From Diospyros lotus (Eukaryota > Streptophyta > Magnoliopsida > Ericales > Ebenaceae): a DNA stretch of 64,000 nt. The DNA is taken from assembly GCF_014633365.1 (NCBI RefSeq), contig NC_068343.1, positions 24,583,307-24,647,306 of the forward strand, written 5' to 3'. Both the position numbers and the translations under genes were made by a program. The notes under the pieces were generated by a model, which was not told the DNA's origin, did no database searches, and saw only the letters and a list, made by a program, of their open reading frames with translations. This document shows, piece after piece, positions 10,244 to 20,100 of the stretch (positions are counted from its first letter, which is position 1; every line of letters starts with the position of its first letter).

Positions 10244-10528
10244 AGGTGTACTTGATTTTATTGGTGTTTGAAACTGATCTATTGTGCAAATAATTTTGTT
10301 AGACTCGATAATATTGTCTTGTGTGGTATGTATGATTTTATTGGGCCCCTAAAACAAAACATTTATTTAAAAAAAAATCAAAAAAAAAATTAATAATAAT
10401 AATAAGAATAAGAATAAAAAAATTAAAAAAAAAACAATAAAATAATAATAAAAAAAATTTGAATTGAGAGAGACAGAATTGACGCTGGTGGTAGCTATCT
10501 TTTCTTGGGCAGTGCAATCACACTGCCC

Positions 10529-10684
10529 TATAAAGGATAAGGCACACTGCCAAATGTTGAAAAATGAGGCACCAAGCGTTGAAAAAGAGACGCCAAGCCT
10601 GACCTTGTAATTATGGCATGCCTCGAGCCGAGTGTAAAATAGTGATGGTCATTGCTCTATAAGAGACTCCATATCTGTATAAGG
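10529..10684 (+). promoter_or_regulatory. candidate internal promoter with three TATA-like boxes
   Basis: TATA-like strings are at 10529-10536 ('tataaagg'), 10658-10663 ('tataag') and 10678-10684 ('tataagg'). The last is 128 bp before the ATG at 10807 and is followed by a pyrimidine-rich leader. An own promoter would let the cassette be expressed separately from gag-pol. This is sequence resemblance only. Confidence 0.4.
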
Positions 10685-10738
10685 CAAGCCACCCTTCTTG
10701 AGCTCAGTCTTCTCTCCTTTGTGTTATTCTCCGATCAG

Positions 10739-11499
10739 GTACTCTCATCCCTTTTGTAAAGTTTATAGTTCTTTACTTTCTTCTTAGTATAGTTAAAAAA
10801 AAAAAAATGGATCTTTATCTCTCAAAAATTCACAAGTACTATCCATCTCTCCCGCAGAATGATTTGAAAAAAATTTATGTTGCTAGGTGTGAAAGACTTA
10901 GGTTGTTGATGCTTAATAACATCCCTGAAGATATTCGTTGGCTGATCGAAGCAAAAGTTCGATTAGCTGGTGAAACTTCACCTAGTTTTAAGCATTTTCC
11001 AGACTTAGGGAAGAGTAGTTTTGAGAAGAAAAGAAGAGCGAAAAGAGTGAATGGTTGTTACAAATGTGCTCGATGGACCTGTAACACACGATGCAAATCT
11101 GTGGGGTTTACGTCCATAAATCGAGAAGATAAAATTAGTTTCATAAAGGATGGACTGAGTAAGGAGTCTCTGGATGATATCCGATTGACTCTTGAGACGC
11201 ATCCATGTGGAATAGTGCAAAGAGAACTTCTTTCTTTATGGACCCAGTTCAGAAGTGACCACCAACGCTATAGTCTTGGGAATCTGACTAAAAACGACCC
11301 TGTTTGCCAATCTATAAGAAAATTGGATGGGAAGCTTATCCCCGCTTCATAGAAAGTGTTTAAGCCGTTTCTGGACGTAAAACCAGAGGAAGATGTGAGC
11401 CACAATCACAACTACTTATACATACGCATGATTTTTGTTTGTATTTATTTCTTGTTGAATTGTTGTATAGCTACTTTTGATCGCCAAACTTCTTTTTAG
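10739..11499 (+). other. candidate 761-nt intron joining a leader to the LOG-like ORF
   Basis: A good donor ('gatcag|gtactc', GT at 10739-10740) lies in the cassette leader. A pyrimidine-rich acceptor ('ttctttttag', AG at 11498-11499) ends 20 nt before the LOG ATG. Splicing would remove the first cassette ORF and make LOG the first ORF of the mRNA. Unspliced RNA would translate the 181-codon ORF. The inference rests on consensus sites only. Confidence 0.35.
10807..11352 (+). CDS. 181-aa basic, cysteine-cluster protein of the captured cassette
   Basis: Function unknown. The start codon follows an oligo(A) stretch in good context ('aaaaatgg'). Visible features: a helical-looking, Leu-rich N-terminal ~55 residues; a strongly basic KKRRAKR stretch at 74-80, which could be a nuclear localisation signal; and four closely spaced cysteines at 84, 87, 92 and 96 (C-x2-C-x4-C-x3-C), probably a small zinc-binding knuckle. 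No signal peptide or membrane segment is seen, so it is not a typical env-like product. A basic block directly before a compact Cys cluster is also the layout of the small cysteine-rich nucleic-acid-binding proteins of carlavirus-type plant viruses; that likeness is layout-level only. It lies 167 bp upstream of the LOG-like ORF. Part of its 3' coding sequence recurs, degenerate, downstream of LOG. Confidence 0.7.
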   Translation: MDLYLSKIHKYYPSLPQNDLKKIYVARCERLRLLMLNNIPEDIRWLIEAKVRLAGETSPSFKHFPDLGKSSFEKKRRAKRVNGCYKCARWTCNTRCKSVGFTSINREDKISFIKDGLSKESLDDIRLTLETHPCGIVQRELLSLWTQFRSDHQRYSLGNLTKNDPVCQSIRKLDGKLIPAS

Positions 11500-11519
11500 G
11501 ACATACAAAAGGAACAAAC

Positions 11520-12179
11520 ATGGAAGGCCAGTTAGTTTGTCGAATCAATACCATATGTGTACTTTGTGGCTCTCAACTTGGGAGCGATATTTGTTACGCA
11601 CTTGCAGCGAGCGAACTTGGTAAAAAATTAGGAGAGAAAAAAATTAATTTGGTATATGGAGGGGGAAGTCGTGGATTGAATGATTATGTTTCACAAGCTG
11701 TACATCTTGGAAATTCATCTGTGGTAGGTATAATGCCAATCCCTTTAGCTGAACCACATATTTTCGGGATTACACGCGGTCAACTTATAGAAACGACTTC
11801 TATGTCTGAGCGCATGGCTTGTAAGATTTATCAGTCAAATGCCTTCATTGCTTTACCAGGAGGTTTTGGAACACTTGAAGAAATCTTTTGTATAATCTCC
11901 TGGGCCAAGAGTAATCTCCATACCAAACCTATTGGACTTTTAAATGTTAACCATTTTTTCGATGGGTTACTCTCTTTTCTTGATCAGGCTGTGGACCAAC
12001 AATTCATTTCTCGTTCAGCAAGAAAGATTCTCATTTCTGCATCCACCATTGATAAGCTGCTAGAGAAATTTCATGCTTATGTTCCACAGTACGATCCTCA
12101 TGAGCCTCGGATAGACTGGTCTAAGGCAATTAGTAACAAACGCCAAAGGGGTCCGATTAATTTAGATTTATCACTGTGA
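11520..12179 (+). CDS. LOG-like: LOG-type cytokinin riboside 5'-monophosphate phosphoribohydrolase within a retrotransposon
   Basis: A complete, intronless 219-codon ORF. LOG enzymes release active free-base cytokinin from its nucleotide in one step in the cytosol. Seen: an N-terminal Rossmann-like start ('ICVLCGS', 12-18), the nucleotide-binding 'GGGSRGL' (47-53), an Arg at 98 in the position of the family's catalytic Arg, and the signature 'PGGFGTLEE' (113-121) with the catalytic Glu at 121. 'IGLLNV' and 'SARKILISA' also match the family. Length is normal for plant LOGs (about 210-230). Deviations: GLND instead of the usual GLMG after the nucleotide loop, Met after Arg98 where Lys is usual, and a divergent basic C-terminal tail (about 191-219). 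Host LOG genes are normally split by several introns, so this copy probably arose from cDNA. The reading frame is intact although pol next door is broken. The family call is firm; activity is unproven. Confidence 0.93.
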   Translation: MEGQLVCRINTICVLCGSQLGSDICYALAASELGKKLGEKKINLVYGGGSRGLNDYVSQAVHLGNSSVVGIMPIPLAEPHIFGITRGQLIETTSMSERMACKIYQSNAFIALPGGFGTLEEIFCIISWAKSNLHTKPIGLLNVNHFFDGLLSFLDQAVDQQFISRSARKILISASTIDKLLEKFHAYVPQYDPHEPRIDWSKAISNKRQRGPINLDLSL

Positions 12180-12194
12180 GAAATGCTCTTTATT

Positions 12195-12385
12195 AAGATG
12201 GCTGAGTAAGGAGTACTTTTTGTACTCTTGAGACGCATCTAGTTATTGTACAACTTGCAGAATTTTTCTTGGTTGTGTTCTTTAAAAAAAAAAAAACAAA
12301 ACAAAACAAAACTGTGGAATGTTGTTAGCAAAGTCTTTGATAAGATGGCTGAGTAAGGAGTACTTTTTGTACTCTTGAGACGCAT
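12195..12385 (+). repeat. two identical 44-bp repeats after LOG, with an internal hairpin
   Basis: 'aagatggctgagtaaggagt' starts both copies (12195-12238 and 12342-12385), which end 'cttgagacgcat'. Each contains the hairpin 'agtac-ttttt-gtact'. A longer related block lies inside the 181-codon ORF (11145-11204), so the repeats look like shrunken duplicates of that gene's 3' part. An oligo(A) tract followed by 'acaaaacaaaac' sits between them (12282-12311). Confidence 0.8.
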
Positions 12386-12549
12386 TTTGCTTATTTTATG
12401 ACTTGCATGAAATTTTTATTTTGGTGTGAAAATATAAATATATATATATATGGTGTGCTCATTTGTTGTTTAAGTTTTAGCAGTTCACAGCAAATCTATG
12501 GACTTGTGGAGTTACAGGTATTCCTAACAACCCTGATTTATTACTGCAA

Positions 12550-12566
12550 TTCAAGTTGGGGGGTGT
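12550..12566 (+). promoter_or_regulatory. internal polypurine-tract-like sequence, copy 2
   Basis: 'ttcaagttggggggtgt' differs by one base from the functional tract in its first 15 bases. It lies just downstream of the LOG cassette, so copies 1 and 2 bracket the captured genes. Confidence 0.65.
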
Positions 12567-12570
12567 AAGG

Positions 12571-13992
12571 TCTAGTCATGAATCATCTGGTTTATATTTA
12601 ACTGTGAGTTTGTAATTACTAGTTTGTAGTCTTGTGGGAATTGATTATCTTTATCTGCTCTTATAAAAAAAAAATTATTATGTGTTTTAAATAATGCTAT
12701 TCCTAAAGCTTTAAAGTTATGCACTGATAGCCGGTTAAGTTTGCAATACGAAACATGAATGCATTGATTTCTCATTTGAAAACATTTACGCATGAGAATA
12801 AGTAATTTACATTCATCAGGGATTCAAAATTTAGAAATTGGTTATCGGTCATAAAGTCAAAGGTAACAGTAATTAGCTGATTAGTACATTGTATGATCCC
12901 TCAACAGAAGTGGAGACTATTACCCAAGCAAGTGTTTGAGCCTAATAACCGTTAATTCTGAGTGAAATAACACTTACTCTAAATATGCTCTCTTGTTTAT
13001 CTTATCTTTTCAATGGCTTCAAAATATCAATTCGCTTTGAATGTCTAGTATGATAGTGGATGAATTTGACTGGTTTCAAACTATGAATTAGATGACTGAG
13101 AAGCATGATAGGGGGATCAATTTCTTTCATTTTGAGCCTATTTTTTTTTCTTTAAATCAACCTCTTGTTAGCCCATTTGAGCCATTTGTAGTACAACTTC
13201 TTTCGTTACCCTTGTTTAACCCATAACCATATGAATTTTATCCAACCTAGTGTGATTTTGGGAATTAGTCTGTTTATCTATTTTCATATTTAAAAAGAAA
13301 AAGAAAAAAAAAGAAGAAAAAAAAAGAGAAAAAAAAAAAGAAGAAAAAAAAAAGGTGAAAAAAAGGGGGCAAATTCTCTTAGTTATTCAGCATAACTGTT
13401 TCAAAATAAATGCTAAAAAAAAAAAAAAATCCCGACACACCCTTTGCACACTCTACCTTTTCTTTGACAACCCGTATTAACCTTATAGCTCCATTACAAC
13501 CCAGTCTGGTCCTTTTTTATGCTATAAATCATGTGATCTCAGAATTCGAGTTTGGAGTAGGGAATCATGTTTAAATTCAGAAGTTACTCGTCTAGAGCAT
13601 TATTCCAATCATGAAGCTATGTCAATTTCCCTGTTCTTTCATGAAAATACGTTACTTGTATTTGGGATGGCACCGAGTTTTGAACTTGTTCTGCATTTAC
13701 TCTTATAACGGTGCACCCCCTTATGTGTACACTTGAGGAATCCTTTTTATTGGAGAGAAAATCCATAGTAAGATTTGAAGTCAAAACTTCGAGGGAGTAA
13801 GTCTGTGTGTTGGTTATCCTAATTTCCATTCCTGAGATTGTATGACCTTTAACCAAAAATCTGATTTAGAATGCTAAATTATTTATTTAATTTTATGCAT
13901 TTCGGTTTCGAATTTGAAATTTTTACATTCATACAGTTATTGTGAATAAAGTTTGGCAGGTGTATAATCTGATTGCTAAGGGACTAGCAATG
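12571..13992 (+). other. post-cassette non-coding region of the Athila-like element
   Basis: No supported ORF. It contains a purine-rich low-complexity tract (13290-13370, A/G runs) and ordinary AT-rich sequence. The short minus-strand frames here match nothing recognisable. It corresponds to the long 3' untranslated region usual in this lineage. Confidence 0.6.
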
Positions 13993-14008
13993 TTTAAGTT
14001 GGGGGGTA
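13993..14008 (+). promoter_or_regulatory. polypurine tract
   Basis: 'tttaagttggggggta' directly abuts the 3' LTR start 'tgattagtgg', the expected position for plus-strand DNA priming. It is copy 3 of the motif. Confidence 0.88.
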
Positions 14009-14310
14009 TGATTAGTGGTTAATTTTATAAAAATTTTGTTATAATTATACCCTTCTTTTGATCTTAAAAATAGTTTAAATTAGATATTAATATATATTTT
14101 ATGGTTATATGCAAGTTTAAATTGAAAAATGAATGAAATGAAATTTTAAAGTAAAATTTAATAATAATAATAATATATAAAATTATATATAATACATATA
14201 CATCATTATATGCATGCATGTAATATATATATATATGTGTGCCATCTGTAATACATATATATAATATATAATTTATTAATAACATTAAATTATTTTTATT
14301 TTTTTTTAGG

Positions 14311-14480
14311 CATGAAGAATTCAAGCCCATGAAGACTTAAAGTCCATGAAGAATTCAAGTCCATGAAGAAATCAAATCCATGGAGAAATCAAGCCCATGA
14401 AGAATTCAAGTCCATGAAGAAATCAAGCCCATGAAAAATTAAAGTCCATGAAGAATTCAAGCCCATGAAGAATTAAAGCC
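14311..14480 (+). repeat. 17-bp tandem repeat, 10 copies, in the 3' LTR
   Basis: The same ten-unit array as at 2555-2724, with only single-base differences such as 'aaatcc' for 'aaaccc'. The equal copy number argues that the LTRs are young relative to the array's instability. Confidence 0.9.
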
Positions 14481-14832
14481 CAATTTGAGCAACCCATGGA
14501 AGATATTATTTGGAGAAGACCCAAGGATTATTTTTAATCCTAATGAAGATTAAAAACCAATTTATAGAAATCTATTTTTATTTTTTATGTGAGAGCTTTA
14601 TTAGGTGTGTTTTTTAGCTAAAATCCATTTAACTATTAGGTGGATATTATAGCTAAAATCCATTTAACTTTATGAATGCTTTATTAGGTATGTATTTTAG
14701 CTAAAATCCATTTAATATTAGGTGTGTATTATAGCTAAAATCCATTTAACTTTAAGTGTGTGAGTGCTCATTAGATATAATTATGTCTAGTTGAATAATT
14801 GAAATTGTGTGGTTTGTATTGCATCTTGTGGC

Positions 14833-14842
14833 CTATAAATAG
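14833..14842 (+). promoter_or_regulatory. TATA box of the 3' LTR
   Basis: 'ctataaatag', identical to the 5' LTR box. Transcription from here would run outward into the disrupted outer gag. Confidence 0.7.
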
Positions 14843-16058
14843 ATCACTTGATTGCATTTGTAAGTGTGATTATTATTCTTGAATCAAAGTTTAGTTGTTT
14901 CCTTATAATTCTCTCTTTGAGAATTGTTCTTGTTCTTTCCCCTTTTCTTTAGTATTCTCTCTTGTGATCTTACTTCTTTCCTTTCTTCTTTTAAATTCTT
15001 ATGTCATTTATTATTACTTTATTATTCACCGCCTAAATGGCCGGTTAATTTTTGCCTTTAAATTTCTGCAATTTTAATTCTTGTCATTTAATTATTTACC
15101 GCCTAAATGGCCGGTTAGTTTATGCCTTTAAATTTCTGCAATTTTAATTCTTGTTATTTAATTATCCACCGCCTAAATGGCCGGTTAGTTTATGCCTTTA
15201 AAATTTCTTGTCATTTAAATTCTGTTATTTAAATTACGTCGTTTAAATTCATGTCAATTAACTTTTAAATGGAAATGAGTAGCTAAATCTAATCTTGGGT
15301 TAAGGCAAGGACAGTGTCCAACGCCAATGATTCCCAAAGAAAGCTGCGCTTTAAATAAGTAACATTAATTTAAATTTAGTATGAGTGTATCTTAATTATT
15401 GAGAAATCACTAGGTTTGGATTGGAGCGTAAGCCTAACTTAGAGCTTTCATGCCATGTATGAGAGTTACTAGAACTGGAAACGCTATCATACCCAAACCC
15501 GGATGATTAATTTAGTTGTTTTGTGTATTAATTGCAATTGAATTTATGGTGGTTGCTTAAATTAGAATCCCGCATATCATGTATGGGGATTGCTTAACCT
15601 AGAACTATCATCATCTCTAATTGCATTTAATAACAAACCCTCATATCTGAAATTAAATTAATGTTGCTAATCTTTTATGCTAAAATTTGGGAATCAACGG
15701 GTTGGCACTGAAATTGTCTTAACTCAAGTATTATCCAATTTTATATTCTCACTTAAAGTATTTATTTCAATTACTGCCTTAATTTATTTCCTAGTATCTG
15801 TTGTTTAAAAAACCATAAAAAACCTTGTTGCCAATTTATCCAAATGCGTGTGTGCTTGTGTGACATTCTTTTTATTTTGCCATAAATAAATCTCTCAGTG
15901 GACGACCTGGACTCATTCAGAAAATATAAATTTAAATTTGGACTACAACTGCACTCGTACACTGACGAGTATAAACCTCTCACCTAAACAAAGAAAAAAA
16001 TATAAAATTTTTATTGTGTTTTGTTTTGTGTTTTAATTGTAGGGTGGGAGTGCAGTCA

Positions 16059-17192
16059 GCTGGCCAAGAGGCCTTAGAAGGGCAGCTTGAGTATTCCGAG
16101 GAGGTCCAAAGCCATTCGATGGGACGAGAACTAGCTAGTGGTCGCCGAGTGGATACTGAAGTGGCCAACTAGCTAAAAGTGTTCATGGATTTGCACCCTC
16201 CAACGTTCAAAGGGCAGTTGGAAGCCGATCCGAGTATAGCAGAATATTGGGTGGGGGATGTTTACCAATTGCTGGAATACATGGATTGTCCTAAAGATCA
16301 GTGGGTGAGATGCGCCATCTTTGTATTGACCGAACAGGCCAGGGTGTGGTGGCAGTCAACAGTTGAGACGTTACGAAAGCATAATGCCCAGCTAGCGACG
16401 GTCGAGGAGCAAGCATAATCGATAAGCTGGGAATAGTTTAAGGAAGTTTTTAATGAGAAATATTATCCGCACGATTGGCAGATTCAAAAGAAGCAAGATT
16501 TCATGGAGCTGAAGCAGCAGTCTCACCTAATGGTGTTGCAGTATGAAGATGAATTCGTGAAGTTGTTGAAATATATTCCAACTCATATGTTGTCAGAGGA
16601 TGATAAAATGGAACGATTTATCCAAGGCTTACGTCCGGAGGTACATCGAGGGATGAGCTATGTTGAGGCCAATACTTTTTCGGAAGTCGTGGCTAAGACC
16701 TTGAATATTGAAAAAAAAAATAATGAATTATGGGGAGATCACTCGAATAAAAGAACCGTTTGGCGAGGGGCTGAAGAAGGTCTTACCGGAACAAGGATAT
16801 CGGTTCACCCGCCCAGGAGCAGGCAAGTTTAAGGGGTTTAAAGCATACCTCAAATGTCGTAAACCCCATCGGTGGAATCTTCCTTGCAGAGTTCCTAGGG
16901 AATGCCATCATTGTGGTGAGATGGGGCATATTGTCAGGAATTGTCCGAAATGGTTGAAAATTAACACTGTCAAGACAGACCCGCTAGCTGCAAGGGTCCA
17001 GAGGAAACCGATAGTGTGCTTTAATTGCAACACACCAGGGCACATAGCTTCCTGGTGCCCCCAGCGTGGAAGGGTCAGACTAACAAGATCAATAGGGGAA
17101 GAAGCACGAGCAACAACTGGGAAGGTGTTCAATCTGACGAAAGTGGATGCGACCGTAAACCCACAAGTAATTGAAGGTACGCTCCTTGTTTA
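16059..17192 (+). pseudogene. gag: rest of the outer gag, with two zinc knuckles
   Basis: It continues the frame begun at 2169. Recognisable parts are the 'MDLHPPTFKG' start of the gag core (about 16182), 'QARVWWQS', 'GLRPEVHRGM', and two CCHC knuckles: CHHCGEMGHIVRNC (about 16900-16943) and CFNCNTPGHIASWC (about 17020-17060). Defects are a TAG near 16170, TAA/TAG stops at 16416-16440, and a frameshift near 16715 next to a run of nine A. It encoded the capsid and nucleocapsid of the old chromovirus and cannot now make a full protein. Confidence 0.8.
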
Positions 17193-20100
17193 AGATATAT
17201 GTATGCATGCATTGATAGACTCAAGAGCCACACACTCATTCATATCATATGCCGTGGTAGAGTGTGCAAACTAAGCACCAAAGAGTCTTCTGTACCCATG
17301 ATGTGCAAACCCCAATGGGAACTTGGTTTTGTTCACAAAGGATGGTGCCGGAGTGTCCAATTACTATAGGGGAAACCATATTTCTAGTAGATCTAAACTT
17401 GTTGGGGATTCAGGATTTAAATATTATACTGGGTATGGATTTCCTGTCCCAAAGTCAAGCTCAGTTGGACTGCGGGAAACAAACAGTCAGACTAGTTGGA
17501 CCTGGTAAATGGATTGTGAGATTTACCGGTACCCAAGTAGGGAAACCCTTGAAAATTATATCTGCATTAAGAGTTCAAAAATATCTGGAAAAAAGGGCCC
17601 TGGGGTACGTGGTGCAAGTGGTGACTAATGAAAAACCACAGAGAAAATGTGAAGATGTGGAAATTGTAAGGGAGAACTCGGATGTGTTCCTAGAGGATTT
17701 ACCGAGTTTACCACCTAACAAAGAAATTGAGTTCGCCATTGACTTACCTCATGAAGCTCAGTCTCATCCGATATCTATCCCTCCATATAGGTTAGCCCCA
17801 ACGGAGCTGCGAGAACTCAAGGTTCAGTTGCAAGATTTACTAGACAAGGGTTTCATTCGCCCCAGTATGTCACCCTAGGCTGCACCTGTATTATTTGTAC
17901 GAAAGAAAGATGGTAGTCTGAGAATGTGCATTGACTATCGTGTTCTAAATAAGGTTACTATAAAGAATAAGTACCCTTTGCCTCAGATTGATGACTTGTT
18001 TGATCAGTTACAGGGGGCTCGAATTTTCTCTAAAATTGATTTGCGATCAGGATACTATCAGTTGAGGATAAAAGAGGAGGATATTCCCAAAACAGCGTTT
18101 CAGTCATAGTATGGCCATTATGAATATCTGGTGATGGCATTTGGTTTAACCAATGCATCGACAACTTTTATGGATCTTATGAATCGGACGTTTCAACCTT
18201 ATTTGGATAAATTTATTATTGTATTTATTAACGATATACTGGTATACTCGTCCAATGATGAGGCTCACCGAGAATACTTGAGAATTACTTTGCCAACATT
18301 GAGGGAGCACAAGCTCTACGCTAAATTTAGCAAATGTGATTTCTAGTTGAGAGAAGTTGCTTTTTTGTGGCACGTAATTTCGGGACAGGGCATATCTATG
18401 GACCTTGCCAAGGTGGAAGCGGTAAAGGAATGGCCACAACCTATTACTGTCTGTAAAGTTAGAAGTTTTCTTGGTCTAGTAGGGTATTACTGTAAATTTG
18501 TCGAGAAATTCTCAAGTATGGCTGCCCCGTTAACTCAATTGACCCGGAAAGGAACCAAGTTTGTGTGGGATGAACCTTGTGAAAAAGCTTTTCAGGAGCT
18601 TAAGTGTAGGTTAACTGAAGCACCAATATTAGCTATTCCTGAAGGCCTGGAGGATATGAGGTGTACACCGATGCCTCGGGAATAGGGATGGGGTGAGTAT
18701 TGATGCAACATGGTAAGGTAATTGCATATGGATCTAGACAACTGCGCCCCCATGAGAAGAATTACCCGATACATGACTTGGAATTACCAGCCCATGGTTC
18801 ATGCCTTAAAGTTGTGGCAGCATTACTTATACGGAGAAAGGTTCATTATATATGTGGACCATTAAAGTTTAAAGTATATATTTACTCAACAAGATTTTAA
18901 CCTTCAACAACATCGGTGGATAGAGCTCCTAAAAGATTATGACTGTACCATCCAATATCGCCCAGAACGAGCAAATGTGGTAGCAGATGCACTGAGTCGG
19001 AAGGGTGTTGTGTCAGGAGTATGCCTGGCTATCCATTTACAGACTCTAACTAAAGAGTTTGCAAACTTAACCCTCAAGGCAAAACCACGAGGTGACACAA
19101 CAATTGTAGCACAGATGCGATTATAGGTTAATCTGTGGGATGAAATTAAACAGGCTATAGCCCAAGAATGGAATTTGGAACACTAGATGGATGAGAATGG
19201 GCTACCCAAGCAACCGGGATTTGAGTACCATAACAGAATACTTTGAATGAATGGGCGAATGTATGTGCCGGCCTTGGGGGAGCTACAACGGGAAATTTTA
19301 AACGAGGCACATCGAACATCCTATATAGTACACCCTAGAGCCACCAAGATGTATCGTGATCTTTGGGAAGTGTACTGGTGGCCATGAATGAAGAAAGATG
19401 TGGCGGAGTTCGTAAGAAAATGTGACACCTGTCAATGAATAAAAGTCGAATATTAAAAACCATCAGGGAGTTTACAACCCTTGGAGATCCCTTAATAGAA
19501 ATGGGAGCATATAACAACCGACTTTATCATGGGTTTACCCCAAACCCTAAGGAAGGCTGATGTTATGTGGGTTGTTGTGGACCAACTAACAAAGTCGGCG
19601 TATTTCTTACCTATAACAAGTACTATGGGCGCTAAGCAACTTGCCCAACTCTATATCCAGGAAATTGTTCGACTGCACGGGGTTCCTATAAACATTATAT
19701 CAAATAGGGATAGTCAATTTATATCTAATTTTTAGAAAGCTGTGCACGGTGAACTAAGGACTCAACTAAATTTTAGCACAACCTGTCACCCTCAAATGGA
19801 TGGTCAAACCGAAAGGATCAATCAGATTTTGGAAGATATGCTTTGGGCCTGTGTACAAGATTTTGGGGGTAATTGGGACGACTATCTAAGTTTGGTAGAA
19901 TTTTCCTATAATAATAGCTATTAGGCAAGCATAGGAATGGCACCATATGAAGCACTGTATGGACGACAATGTCGATCACCGGTGTGTTGGCTTGAAGCAG
20001 GAGAGAAATAGCTTGTTAAGATAGACCTTGTGGATAAAGCAACATATTAAATAGAGATAGTTCGTAAGAACATGAAAGCGGCCCAGGATCGACAAAAGAA

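Larger units (their letters stand above)
9891..10806 (+). other. A-rich spacer and leader between pol and the cassette
   Basis: No ORF. Two long A-rich tracts (9970-10060 and 10367-10460) flank a polypurine-tract-like sequence (10228-10243). From about 10470 the composition becomes balanced and contains TATA-like boxes and a candidate splice donor, so this part looks like the promoter and leader of the two downstream genes. Confidence 0.6.
2231..16058 (+). mobile_element. Athila-like Ty3/gypsy retrotransposon carrying a captured LOG gene
   Basis: A complete 13.8-kb element with LTRs of about 2.07 and 2.05 kb that begin TG and end CA, flanked by the perfect 5-bp duplication GCTGG (2226-2230 and 16059-16063). 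Internal order: primer site matching tRNA-Asp (4308-4325), gag (4432-6162), pol with protease, reverse transcriptase, RNase H and integrase (6126-9890), a 4-kb post-pol region with a cysteine-cluster ORF and a LOG-like enzyme, and a polypurine tract (13993-14008). The Asp-type primer site, the long LTRs and the reverse transcriptase signatures fit the Athila lineage. The two LTRs differ by few substitutions plus AT-microsatellite length, so insertion is fairly recent. Two lesions, a 14-bp insertion near 6121 and a TAG at 8109, suggest that this copy is not autonomous. Confidence 0.92.
14009..16058 (+). repeat. 3' LTR of the Athila-like element
   Basis: The counterpart of 2231-4302, with the same ends, the same repeat arrays and TATA box. 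It is about 20 bp shorter, mainly from the AT microsatellite near 14160-14280. It is followed by the GCTGG target duplication at 16059-16063. Confidence 0.93.

Noticed and set aside
10739..10787. Short intron before the 181-codon ORF
   Set aside because: The donor at 10739 with the acceptor at 10786-10787 would give a 49-nt intron, shorter than plant introns normally are.
10807..12179. Env-like protein of the Athila element
   Set aside because: Neither ORF has a signal peptide, a transmembrane segment or a fusion-like region; one is clearly a LOG enzyme.
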